Shown: piece by piece, positions 34,240 to 42,850 of the stretch
How the letters are laid out: each line of letters opens with the position of its first letter
How positions within the stretch are numbered: the first letter of the stretch is position 1
Assembly (NCBI GenBank): GCA_002257235.1
Contig: NCGZ01000004.1
Location: 1 to 43,346 of the forward strand
Reading direction: 5' to 3'
Source: Alphaproteobacteria bacterium 16-39-46
GTDB taxonomy: Bacteria > Pseudomonadota > Alphaproteobacteria > 16-39-46
DNA length: 43,346 bases
Notes under the pieces: model-generated
What the model saw: only the letters and a program-made list of their open reading frames with translations
What the model was told of the DNA's origin: nothing
Database searches by the model: none
Position numbers and translations under genes: made by a program

Positions 34240-35605
34240 TACATTGACACATCAAAAAGAAACTTTTCTTCCTTTAGATGCTCATCATGTTGGATTGTAT
34301 GTGTGTGGACCTACGGTCTATGATTATGCGCATCTTGGAAATGCACGCGTTTATGTTATTTTTGATATTTTGAACCGTCTTTTGAACTATATTTATCCCA
34401 CCGTCACCTATGTTCGAAATATTACAGATATTGACGATAAAATTATTCAAGCTTCCCTGACCTCTGGAAATTCAATTTCAGAAATTACAGAACGCACAAC
34501 CCAGGCGTTTCAGGAAGACATGAAAAGCTTGGGGAATGTCTCTCCAACCTATGAGCCTAAAGCGACAGAACATATCCCTGAAATGATCAAGATGATTCAA
34601 ACCCTTATTGAAAAAGGGCATGCTTATGAGGCGGAAGGACATGTTTTATTTCAAGTGACGTCGGATCCCTCTTATGGAAGCCTTTCACGGCAAGGACTTG
34701 AAGATATGATTTCTGGGGCACGTGTGGAGATCGCGCCTTATAAAAAGGATCCGCGTGATTTTATTTTATGGAAACCTTCAACGGGAGATATTCCTGGATG
34801 GCAAAGCCCGTGGGGGCTTGGGCGTCCTGGATGGCACATAGAATGTTCGGCCATGAGCTCTAAATACCTGGGAGAAACTTTTGACATTCATGCAGGGGGA
34901 CAAGATCTTATTTTTCCGCACCATGAAAATGAACAAGCTCAAAGTACATGTTGTTCCAATAAACCATTTGTTCGGTATTGGATGCACAATGGGTATTTGA
35001 TCGTAAATGGTGAAAAAATGTCTAAATCTTTGGGGAATTTTTTGACCGTTCGAGATCTTCTCAAAAAAGCCTCTGGTGACGTTTTGAGATACGGCCTTCT
35101 CAGTGTTCACTACCGTCAACCTTTAGATTGGACAGATGCAGGACTCTTGCAAGCTCAAAATAGCTTGTGCCGCCTTTATACGGCCATGCGTCACGCACCT
35201 AAAGAAGACGCGGCTTCTCCAGATTTGAATAAAGAATTCTTATCGGCCTTAGCGGATGACCTTAATACGCCCTTGGCGCTTCATATTTTGCATGGTCTTG
35301 CCTCTGACATTAATAAAAGTTCCTCAGAAAAAGAAAAGGCCGTACTTGCTCATCAACTTAAGTCTTCTGGAGCCTTTATTGGCCTTTTAACAGAAGATCC
35401 AGACGTATGGTTTCAAAAATCCCCTAAAAACTGCTCTGAAAAAGCTCTGGAAGGTCTTCATATTGAATGTCAAATTGAAGCCCGCAATAAGGCGCGTCAA
35501 GAGAGAGATTTTAAGGAAGCTGATCGTATTCGTGATCATCTTCTTGAAGCGGGAATTGCTCTTGAAGATGCCCCTTCAGGAACACTTTGGAGACGCCTTA
35601 AATAA
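34223..35605 (+). CDS. cysS: Cysteinyl-tRNA synthetase
   Basis: 460-residue class I synthetase. HIGH is HLGN (37-40) and KMSKS is intact (265-269). Zinc ligands match the E. coli enzyme: C28 ([10 protein letters not shown]), C208 (WHIECSAM), H233 and E237 (FPHHENE). DALR-type and anticodon-binding regions follow. The start codon lies inside gltX (17-nt overlap), indicating translational coupling. trmJ begins 14 nt after its stop. Confidence 0.97.
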   Translation: MLQIYNTLTHQKETFLPLDAHHVGLYVCGPTVYDYAHLGNARVYVIFDILNRLLNYIYPTVTYVRNITDIDDKIIQASLTSGNSISEITERTTQAFQEDMKSLGNVSPTYEPKATEHIPEMIKMIQTLIEKGHAYEAEGHVLFQVTSDPSYGSLSRQGLEDMISGARVEIAPYKKDPRDFILWKPSTGDIPGWQSPWGLGRPGWHIECSAMSSKYLGETFDIHAGGQDLIFPHHENEQAQSTCCSNKPFVRYWMHNGYLIVNGEKMSKSLGNFLTVRDLLKKASGDVLRYGLLSVHYRQPLDWTDAGLLQAQNSLCRLYTAMRHAPKEDAASPDLNKEFLSALADDLNTPLALHILHGLASDINKSSSEKEKAVLAHQLKSSGAFIGLLTEDPDVWFQKSPKNCSEKALEGLHIECQIEARNKARQERDFKEADRIRDHLLEAGIALEDAPSGTLWRRLK

Positions 35606-35619
35606 CATGGTGAATCCTA

Positions 35620-36405
35620 ATGATTATTAATACTTGCCTCGAAAGAGCGCCTGCCATTATTCTTATTGAACCCCGGGAAGCCGGAAATATTGGATCTACG
35701 GCACGTGCCATGATGAATTTTGGGATGACAGATTTAAGACTTGTCCGTCCCAAAACCCACTGGCTTGAAACTTTTACAAGGCAAATGGCATCCGGAGCAA
35801 ATGAAATTCTAAATGGAGCACGCGTTTATGAGACAACCGAGGAGGCTATCTCTGATTTAAATATTATCTATGCAACGGCTTCAAAAAAACGGGATATGAT
35901 TAAACCCCTCTTAACGCCACGTTCGGCAGCCCAGGAAATGAAGAGCTTAACGCAACAAGGGGCGCGGATTGGACTTCTTTTTGGAACAGAGCCATCAGGA
36001 CTTGAAAATGAAGACGTGATGAGGGCCAGTGCTCTCATTAGCATCCCTACAAGTGAAGATTTTGATTCTTTAAATCTCTCTCAAGCTGTCTTGCTTATTG
36101 CCTATGAGTTTTTTCAAACACATCTCCCAGATTCTTTTGTCGAGGTTTCTCTTTCCGGAAAAAGAAGTTCTTTTGCAACACAAATGGAAGTTGAAGGCTT
36201 CTTAAAACATCTTGAAGAAGAACTGGACATTGCTAATTTTTGGCGTGTTTCTGAAAAAAAACCAGACATGCTTCAAAATGTCCGCAATATTTTTAATAGA
36301 ATTCAGCTAACACAGCAGGAAACACAGACACTTCGAGGCATTTTAAAGGCTCTCGTTTATCATCGTTGGGGCATTTTTTCGCAAAAAAATAAAACTTCTT
36401 CATAA
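35620..36405 (+). CDS. trmJ: tRNA (cytidine/uridine-32-2'-O)-methyltransferase TrmJ
   Basis: 261-residue SPOUT (SpoU) methyltransferase expected to 2'-O-methylate position 32 of tRNAs using SAM. Conserved motifs are IEPREAGNIGSTARAM (motif 1), LLFGTEPSGLENEDV (motif 2) and IPTSEDFDSLNLSQAVLL (motif 3), which form the trefoil-knot SAM site. A C-terminal helical extension distinguishes TrmJ from TrmL. It is the last gene of the gltX-cysS-trmJ unit, all acting on tRNA. Confidence 0.92.
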   Translation: MIINTCLERAPAIILIEPREAGNIGSTARAMMNFGMTDLRLVRPKTHWLETFTRQMASGANEILNGARVYETTEEAISDLNIIYATASKKRDMIKPLLTPRSAAQEMKSLTQQGARIGLLFGTEPSGLENEDVMRASALISIPTSEDFDSLNLSQAVLLIAYEFFQTHLPDSFVEVSLSGKRSSFATQMEVEGFLKHLEEELDIANFWRVSEKKPDMLQNVRNIFNRIQLTQQETQTLRGILKALVYHRWGIFSQKNKTSS

Positions 36406-36432
36406 ATTAAGGAAAAGATGTATCAAAAGAGT

Positions 36433-36460
36433 TTGACAAAACGGGAAGATTTAGGATAGG
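36433..36460 (+). promoter_or_regulatory. Probable rpsD promoter
   Basis: TTGACA (36433-36438), a 16-nt spacer and GATAGG (36455-36460) lie about 70 nt upstream of rpsD. The -10 box is poor, so the placement is tentative. Confidence 0.4.
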
Positions 36461-36531
36461 TATCAAAGGTCTTTTAAAAGACAACAGTTTTTTATTTCTT
36501 ATGAAACATTAGAGAGTCACATAGGGTTTTC

Positions 36532-37146
36532 ATGACAAAACGTTTAGAGTCTAAATATAAAATCAACCGTCGCCTTGGTGTTAATCTTTGGGGGCGTTCT
36601 AAAAGCTCCGTCAACCATCGCGAATATGGTCCTGGACAACATGGTATGCGTCGCGGAAAACCATCCGATTATGGTATCCAGCTTATGGCGAAGCAAAAAC
36701 TCAGAGGATATTACGGAAACTTAACGGAACATCAGTTCCGCCGGATCTATCAAGAGGCCGTTCGTCGCAAAGGGGATACAAGTGAAAACCTTATCGGTCT
36801 TCTGGAGCGCCGTCTGGATGCTGTGGTTTATCGTATGAAATTTGCGTCCACTGTCTTTGCGTCGCGTCAAACGGTGAATCATGGACACATTTTTGTAAAT
36901 GGCGCGCGTGTTAATATTCCTTCCTATCTTGTAAAAGTTGGGGATGTGATTGAAGTTGCACCAAAGGCACGTGATATGGCTGTTATTCTTGAAGCACAGC
37001 AGTCCACAGAGCGTGACATCCCAGATTATATGAACGTTGACAGCAAGGCTCTTAAAGGAACTTTCTTGCGTATTCCTCAACTTTCGGATGTTCCCTATCC
37101 GACTCAAATGGAACCAAATTTGGTCATCGAGTTTTACTCCCGATAA
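36532..37146 (+). CDS. rpsD: 30S ribosomal protein S4
   Basis: 204-residue primary 16S rRNA-binding protein of the small-subunit body. The N-terminal domain starts [18 protein letters not shown], and the S4 RNA-binding fold is [20 protein letters not shown] then [14 protein letters not shown]. The N-terminal zinc-binding cysteines found in some S4 proteins are absent. As in many alphaproteobacteria it stands apart from the alpha operon. A terminator follows. Confidence 0.97.
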   Translation: MTKRLESKYKINRRLGVNLWGRSKSSVNHREYGPGQHGMRRGKPSDYGIQLMAKQKLRGYYGNLTEHQFRRIYQEAVRRKGDTSENLIGLLERRLDAVVYRMKFASTVFASRQTVNHGHIFVNGARVNIPSYLVKVGDVIEVAPKARDMAVILEAQQSTERDIPDYMNVDSKALKGTFLRIPQLSDVPYPTQMEPNLVIEFYSR

Positions 37147-37179
37147 CTAAAAATAATTTAGCGTCTATAACTTACAGAG

Positions 37180-37218
37180 AGAGAGGAAGCGGTTTTTTAA
37201 GCCTCTTCCTCTTTTTTA
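37180..37218 (+). terminator. Rho-independent terminator of rpsD
   Basis: agaggaag (37182-37189) pairs with cttcctct (37205-37212), extended by gg/cc pairs and followed by six T residues, about 35 nt after rpsD. Confidence 0.88.
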
Positions 37219-37264
37219 TTAGCTTTGAGCGGTCAATTTTATTGACGATTAAAAAGAAGGCTTA

Positions 37265-37750
37265 ATGTTGATGCGTTTTATTGAACACTCTAAAAGCCTC
37301 ACGATTCATGAAATTTCAAAATATCTTGAAAATAACTTTGAGGGTCTTAATATTATTAATGCATGGGGTGAAAAAAATTTCTTTTACAATCCAGAAGGAT
37401 TATTAAAACGCGGCGTTTACTTTTCCACAATAAAAGAAAAAGATGGAGAGAATGATAAAGCCTCTCATCTTTATAGAGAAGGCATTTTTAGATTAAACTT
37501 TGGGATTTCCAAACAAACATTTTTAGATCTTTTTCAAATACTTCCCAAACGCCCTTCTCGCGGAAACAGCATTGAAGGGTCTTATGATTTTAAAGAGATT
37601 GATATTCTGACGCCCCATCCTATTTATGGCTGGATGGCTTGGGTTTCAGTCTTAAACCCTTCTCTATCGTCTTTTGAAAAACTTAAAAAGTTGCTTTCTG
37701 AGAGTTATCATCTTACCGTTAAAAAATATAAGCGTAACACGTTAAAATAA
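37265..37750 (+). CDS. DUF6194 family protein
   Basis: 161 residues, no signal peptide or membrane segment. The order of motifs (VYFSTIKEKDGENDKAS, then GIFRLNFGISKQTFLDLF, then ILTPHPIYGWMAWVSVLNPS) matches the DUF6194 family as I recall it, whose function is unknown. AAGAAGG lies just upstream of the ATG at 37265; the in-frame ATG at 37271 is also possible and would fit the ribosome-site spacing better. It sits between the rpsD terminator and ubiE, 23 nt before ubiE, and could be cotranscribed with it. The conserved DGEND and HPxYGWM segments suggest a small enzyme or binding domain, but no reaction can be named. Confidence 0.78.
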   Translation: MLMRFIEHSKSLTIHEISKYLENNFEGLNIINAWGEKNFFYNPEGLLKRGVYFSTIKEKDGENDKASHLYREGIFRLNFGISKQTFLDLFQILPKRPSRGNSIEGSYDFKEIDILTPHPIYGWMAWVSVLNPSLSSFEKLKKLLSESYHLTVKKYKRNTLK

Positions 37751-37773
37751 AACAAAGCAGATAAAACTTAAAA

Positions 37774-38544
37774 ATGAATGATAAAAAAGAAAATCCAGAG
37801 CAATCCTTGACAGATTTTGGATTTGAGGACATTCCTATTCTTCAGAAAAAACGCAATGTTGAAGATCTTTTCAACCGTATTTCTTCTTCGTACGATCTTA
37901 TGAATGATCTTATGAGTGGGGGGTTGCATCGCATATGGAAAGACCTATTTGTAAAACGTATTGCCCCTCTCCCTTCTGAAATCATCCTTGATCTTGCGTC
38001 AGGGACTGGAGATGTTTCGATCCGTCTTTTAAAAGCGTCTCATCAGTCTATCCGTCTTTTTATCAGTGATTTAAGCTTTAAAATGCTTGAAATTGGAGAG
38101 AAGCGTATTCTTGATGCAGGTTTTGTAAAAAATCTAAATTTTATTGTAACGGGAGCCGAGACCCTTCCCTTCCCCGATTGTACCTTTGATAAGATTACAA
38201 TCTCTTTTGGACTCCGGAATGTTTCCAATCGAGGGCAGGCCCTCTCTGAAGTTTTCCGAGTTCTTAAGCCAAACGGGCAGTTTTTTTGTCTTGAATTCAG
38301 TCATCCCATTTTTCAATCTCTTAAAAAAATCTATAACTGTTATTCTTTCGAAGTTATTCCACGTCTTGGAGAACTGGTGGCTCAAGATAAAAAAGCGTAT
38401 CAATATCTGGTCGAGAGCATTCAAAGATTTCCAAATCAAGAATCTCTCTTAAAAGAGTTTCAAGAAGCAGGATTTACAGCCTGCTCTTTTGAAAATCTCT
38501 TTGGCGGGATCTCCGCCATTCATCGAGGATCTAAAACTTCTTAA
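37774..38544 (+). CDS. ubiE: Ubiquinone/menaquinone biosynthesis C-methyltransferase UbiE
   Basis: 256-residue class I SAM methyltransferase that C-methylates the benzoquinol (or demethylmenaquinol) ring in quinone biosynthesis. The SAM-binding motif is LDLASGTGDVS. UbiE signatures are FNRISSSYDLMNDLMSGGLHRIWK at the N terminus, SFGLRNV, FRVLKPNGQFFCLEFS and YLVESIQRFPNQ. It lacks a good ribosome site and may depend on translation from the DUF6194 gene 23 nt upstream. It ends 12 nt from the convergent peptide-binding protein gene. Confidence 0.94.
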   Translation: MNDKKENPEQSLTDFGFEDIPILQKKRNVEDLFNRISSSYDLMNDLMSGGLHRIWKDLFVKRIAPLPSEIILDLASGTGDVSIRLLKASHQSIRLFISDLSFKMLEIGEKRILDAGFVKNLNFIVTGAETLPFPDCTFDKITISFGLRNVSNRGQALSEVFRVLKPNGQFFCLEFSHPIFQSLKKIYNCYSFEVIPRLGELVAQDKKAYQYLVESIQRFPNQESLLKEFQEAGFTACSFENLFGGISAIHRGSKTS

Positions 38545-38556
38545 TTTTTTAAGTCG

Positions 38557-40392
38557 TTATTTGGTTATTTTGACGGTTTTTGTCCACCACGCCATAGGGT
38601 TGGGACCAATTTCAGGCCTATGAGGAGGCATTCCAAACTTATCCCAATAGGCAAGGCGATCGACATTCGAGTAATAAAGAGGAATCATATAAATACCGTA
38701 CCTCAGAACCCGATCCAGCGAACGTGCCGTTGTAAAAAGTTCTTTTTCTGTTTTTGCAGTTGCAAGTTTGTCGACAAGGATATCAACGCTCTCTTCTTGA
38801 ATGTTGGGATAGTTTCTCAAACCAGGAGTGATACCCGCTTTTTGAGTCCAATAAAGACGTTGTTCATTTCCAGGGCTTAAGGAGGAAGCCCACCAATTAA
38901 AGATCATATCGTAATCCCAATCAAGACGACGCTCTTCGTATTGGGCAGAATCGACCATTCGAACTTTTACAATAATTCCTATTTTTTTAAGAGATCGACC
39001 AAAAGAAAGGGCAAGTTTTTCATACTGAGGATCACTTAATAAAATCTCAAAAACAAAAGGCTTTCCCGTTTTTTGATGCGTTAAAACACCCTTCTTAAGA
39101 ATCCATCCTGCCTCTTTTAAGAGAGTCAAAGATTTTGTTTGAGCATCACGATTGTTCCCTGATCCATCATATTGAGGGGGTGTTAGAGCTTCCTCTTCCA
39201 AAATTTGAGGATCAATTTTATCTTTAAGGGAAAGAAGAAGGTTTTTTTCGTCTCCTGTGGGTTTTCCCTGGGCTTTGAAAGGAGAATTTTCATAAAAACT
39301 CTCCATGCGTTTAAACCCACCATCAAAAAGGTTTTTATTCATCCACTCAAAGTCAAACATCAGCATGAGAGCTTCCCGGACACGGCGATCTTTAAAAATG
39401 TCACGCCGTGTATTAAAAATAAATCCTTTTATACCTGCAGGGCGAGTATGCTCGACTTCCATCTTTTGAATGCGTCCATCGGAAAAACCAGGTCCTTTAT
39501 AGACATTTTTCCAACGATTTAAATCTGCTTCGTGGATAATGTCATATTGTCCCGCTTTAAAGGCTTCGAGCGCCACATTTGCATTACGATAATAATCGTA
39601 GCGAATAAGATCAAAATTTTTAAGTCCTTTTCGGGTGGGGTGGTTTTCAGCCCAGTAATCTTTCACCCGCTCATATTCAATAAATCGGCCTGGCTCAAAT
39701 TTTGAAATCCGATACGCTCCACTTCCTAAAAAGGGCTTTAAAGTAACAGCATCAAATTCTTTTCCCTCCCAATTTTTTTTAGAATAGAGAGGCATCATTC
39801 CCATAATAAGAGGTCGTTCAGGATCCATCAATTTTTCAGACGCGTCTTTCTTAAAGGTGAATTTAACCCCGTGCTCCCCAATTTTTTCAGCTTTTTCAAC
39901 CTTACTATAAAGCGTCCTTGTACGGGGAAGCCCTTTATCACGCTGAATTTCCCAAGAAAAAATGATATCTTCGGGAGTTATAGCGCTCCCATCATGAAAT
40001 TTTGCCCGAGAATTCAAGTTAAAAAGAACCCAAGAATTATCAGGGGCTACCTCAACACTTTCTGCAACGAGTCCATACATTGAAAAGGGTTCATCTGCTG
40101 CACGTACTAAAAGAGTGTCATAGGTTAACGCTAATCCTTCTGGAGCTGCGCCTTGAAGTGTTTGAGTCAATGTTTCAAAACTTCCTAAAACGGCTGTTCG
40201 AAGTGCTCCTCCTTTAGGAGCTTCAGGATTGACATAGTCAAAACTCTGAAAATTCTGAGGATACTTAAGAGATCCATATCTTGAAATACCATGAGATAAA
40301 GAAGTTGCCTCAGAAGAATTTACCCCTAAATTTCCTATGAAAAAAATAGTTAAAACTCCTAAAATAAGAATTTTTGAGCTATTAAGTATCAT
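38557..40392 (-). CDS. yejA: Peptide ABC transporter substrate-binding protein (YejA-like)
   Basis: 611-residue family 5 extracellular solute-binding protein with a signal peptide (core ILILGVLTIFFIGNLGV, cleavage near residue 29). The opening HGISRYGSLKYPQNFQSFDYVNPEAPKGG is characteristic of YejA, the periplasmic receptor of the YejABEF oligopeptide importer. The domains FHDGSAITPEDIIFSWE and the late WASSLSPGNEQRLYW are typical. GAAGGAA lies 8 nt before the ATG. The permease and ATPase genes yejBEF are not adjacent on either side, so the partner must lie elsewhere or be shared. Confidence 0.9.
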   Translation of the reverse strand: MILNSSKILILGVLTIFFIGNLGVNSSEATSLSHGISRYGSLKYPQNFQSFDYVNPEAPKGGALRTAVLGSFETLTQTLQGAAPEGLALTYDTLLVRAADEPFSMYGLVAESVEVAPDNSWVLFNLNSRAKFHDGSAITPEDIIFSWEIQRDKGLPRTRTLYSKVEKAEKIGEHGVKFTFKKDASEKLMDPERPLIMGMMPLYSKKNWEGKEFDAVTLKPFLGSGAYRISKFEPGRFIEYERVKDYWAENHPTRKGLKNFDLIRYDYYRNANVALEAFKAGQYDIIHEADLNRWKNVYKGPGFSDGRIQKMEVEHTRPAGIKGFIFNTRRDIFKDRRVREALMLMFDFEWMNKNLFDGGFKRMESFYENSPFKAQGKPTGDEKNLLLSLKDKIDPQILEEEALTPPQYDGSGNNRDAQTKSLTLLKEAGWILKKGVLTHQKTGKPFVFEILLSDPQYEKLALSFGRSLKKIGIIVKVRMVDSAQYEERRLDWDYDMIFNWWASSLSPGNEQRLYWTQKAGITPGLRNYPNIQEESVDILVDKLATAKTEKELFTTARSLDRVLRYGIYMIPLYYSNVDRLAYWDKFGMPPHRPEIGPNPMAWWTKTVKITK

Positions 40393-41214
40393 TCTAAATG
40401 TTCCTTCTTAAAAAGTGTTTCTGAGGATCAAGAAATCAAAAGCCAGAGTCATGAGTTTAAACGAGCTTATAGTGGAATTTTTTTTATTTTAAATCAATTA
40501 AAAATAGACAGTATTTTTTAAATTTTTAATTTAACTTTCAAAATATCTTTGATATTTCGCCAAATTTTCATCTTTACCTAAGGAAGTTTAAACGTTACCT
40601 AGGTAGATTTTCCGGATATATTAGAGAGGATTTTTTTACTAAGGTCAGGTCAGAAGTTAATGAGCTTTTAGAGGAAGTATCATTTTTAATGATGATGTGA
40701 CTTTTTAATCATTAACATAATGTGTCTCTCAAGTAAAATACATTGAGGGAAATGAGAATAAGTTTTATGCAATCAGAGGAAAGCGAGAGCCCAAAAAAAC
40801 GGATAAAAACAGTAATAAGGTTTAAAAAAATTACTGTTTCTTCAAAATGAGGTCAAAATTTTTGAGTGTCTTAATTTGAGAAAGTCTCTTATTTAACTGC
40901 CTACAGATCCTAAATTTTTTAATTAGAGCCCAATATTTATCCTAATTTTTATGTGAGCTTATTTCTGAAGATACGTGGCGTATTTTTATTCCTTATTACT
41001 GTTTTTGTCCGTTTGTTGAAGTCTCTTGAGTTTATCGATCAAAAATTTAAGAAAAATTTAGTCAAAAATTTAAATTTTTTTATTTCTCTTTCAGCATTTA
41101 AACTCAGAAATTATTATTCTTCATGTTTTTTTATCTAATTTTCTTGAAAACGCTTGAATCCAGGATTAAGATCTGGTATTGCCCAGTTGTGAGGTTCTCA
41201 TGAACCTTAAATTT
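40393..41214. other. Gene-less AT-rich stretch of about 820 bases
   Basis: I see no supported gene here; the longest frame, on the plus strand near 40953-41138, is low in complexity and lacks a ribosome site. Two inverted repeats stand out: taatgat/atcatta at about 40688-40714 and aaacagtaa/ttactgttt at 40807-40839. The stretch holds the promoter regions of yejA (minus) and of tRNA-Leu (plus) and could hide a small RNA or a decayed gene. Confidence 0.5.
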
Positions 41215-41301
41215 GCGGTCGTGGCGGAATTGGTAGACGCGCAGCGTTGAGGTCGCTGTGGGAGAGATCCCGTGGAAGTTCGAGTCTTCTCGACCGCACC
41301 A
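41215..41301 (+). tRNA. tRNA-Leu (anticodon GAG)
   Basis: Complete class II tRNA. The acceptor arm GCGGTCG pairs with CGACCGC, and the anticodon stem-loop CAGCG-TTGAGGT-CGCTG gives GAG. A variable arm, the T arm GGAAG-TTCGAGT-CTTCT, discriminator A and encoded CCA follow. Length is 87 nt. Confidence 0.95.
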
Positions 41302-41370
41302 TATATAATCTAGGTTCTTAAAAAGATGTGCTACCCATATTAAACACTCTATCTAAAAGGGGACGTCATT

Positions 41371-42801
41371 ATGATTGAAAGTAATGATTCAGAAAATAAA
41401 ACGACACCTTCCCCTGAGATCAGAGACGTCTCTTCCTCTCCTGAGGAAGAGTTATTATTTCCGCATCTTTCAAATGACTTTATTCACGAGATTGCAGATG
41501 CTTTAGACTGGGGAGATGAAGACCATGTTAAGAATCTTATATCCTCTCTTCATGCAGCTGATCTTGCCGATTTAATTGAAGCTCTTTCTGCGTCATCACG
41601 CGAGCACTTGATCAATATTATCAGGACGTCTCTTGACCCTGAAATTTTGATTTTTTTAGCTGAGTCTGTTCGCGATCAAGTGATACATCAAATAGGAATA
41701 CAGGCTCTCTCTCTTGCTTTGACTGAATTAGAAAGTGATGATGCTCTTGCGATTATAGAATGCTTAGAACCTGAACAACAACGCGCTGTTTTAAAAGCAA
41801 TTCCTGCGCCGGAACGGGCCAATATTGAACAGGTTCTTTCTTATCCGGAAGATACGGCAGGTCGTCTTATGCAGCAGGAGATCGTTGCAGTCCCCCCCTT
41901 TTGGACCGTACAACAAACATTAAAATACCTTCATTCGGCTGACGATTTACCTGAAACATTTTATGACCTTTATGTCGTAGACTCACGTTATAATTTTGTA
42001 GGAGCGGTTTCTTTAAATAGAATCATTCGCGAAGATGAGTCTATAAAGCTTTCTGATATTATTGAAGAAAGATTAAGGCCTATTTTGGTTACCATGGGTC
42101 AAAAAGAAGTTGCCTATCTCTTTAGACACTATAATCTTGTCTCTGCGCCTATTGTCGACGAAACAGGTCGTCTTTTAGGAATCATAACTGCCGATGATAT
42201 GGTTCATGTCGTTGAAGAAGAAACCGAAAGAGATGTTCTTATGCTTGCTGGTGTGGGAGAAACAGACTTTCAAACACCTCTCTTTAAAACATTTTACCGT
42301 CGAATTGGTTGGCTTTCTATTACGCTTATCGACGCTCTTTTAACAACGACTGTGATTTCACAATACACTGACTCCATTGAAAAAATGGTTGTCCTTGCAG
42401 TTCTTATGCCTGTTGTTGCTGCAATGGGTGGAAATGCTGGCATGCAGGCACTCACTGTTACAGTTCGTGCACTTGCAACACATGAACTTTATGGACAGAA
42501 CATCAGGCGACGCGCCATTATAAAAGAAAGCTTGATTGGGGGATTAAATGGATGTTTTTTTGCATTTATCCTTGTAATTGTAACGATTGGTTACTTTAAT
42601 GATGTACATCTTGCTGGAATTCTTGCCTCTGCGATGATTTTTAATATGCTTTGGGCGGGTCTCGCAGGAGTTATTTTGCCGCTTTTTATTGAAAAATTAG
42701 GGTATGATCCTGCAGTGGCAAGCGGCCCAATCTTAGTTGCAACAACTGACGTTTTAGGGTATGTTTCTTTCTTAGGGCTTGCAACTCTGTTTCTTCTTTA
42801 A
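41371..42801 (+). CDS. mgtE: Magnesium transporter MgtE
   Basis: 476-residue Mg2+ channel. An N-terminal superhelical domain (about 25-150) contains the repeated LHAADLADLIEALS pattern. Two CBS domains (about 155-275; GIITADDMVHVVEEE at the end of the second) sense cytoplasmic Mg2+. Five membrane helices follow from about residue 305, including the pore signature MPVVAAMGGNAGMQALTV. AAAGGGGA lies upstream of the ATG. It starts 70 nt after tRNA-Leu. The next gene begins 49 nt downstream. Confidence 0.95.
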   Translation: MIESNDSENKTTPSPEIRDVSSSPEEELLFPHLSNDFIHEIADALDWGDEDHVKNLISSLHAADLADLIEALSASSREHLINIIRTSLDPEILIFLAESVRDQVIHQIGIQALSLALTELESDDALAIIECLEPEQQRAVLKAIPAPERANIEQVLSYPEDTAGRLMQQEIVAVPPFWTVQQTLKYLHSADDLPETFYDLYVVDSRYNFVGAVSLNRIIREDESIKLSDIIEERLRPILVTMGQKEVAYLFRHYNLVSAPIVDETGRLLGIITADDMVHVVEEETERDVLMLAGVGETDFQTPLFKTFYRRIGWLSITLIDALLTTTVISQYTDSIEKMVVLAVLMPVVAAMGGNAGMQALTVTVRALATHELYGQNIRRRAIIKESLIGGLNGCFFAFILVIVTIGYFNDVHLAGILASAMIFNMLWAGLAGVILPLFIEKLGYDPAVASGPILVATTDVLGYVSFLGLATLFLL

Positions 42802-42850
42802 ACGCTTAAATTTTAGTTATATAAGAACCAAATAAAAAGAATAAAAAAAA

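Noticed and set aside
40953-41138. 61-codon plus-strand frame in the gene-less stretch
   Set aside because: Low-complexity Phe/Leu/Lys composition, no ribosome site, no recognisable features; expected by chance in AT-rich DNA.
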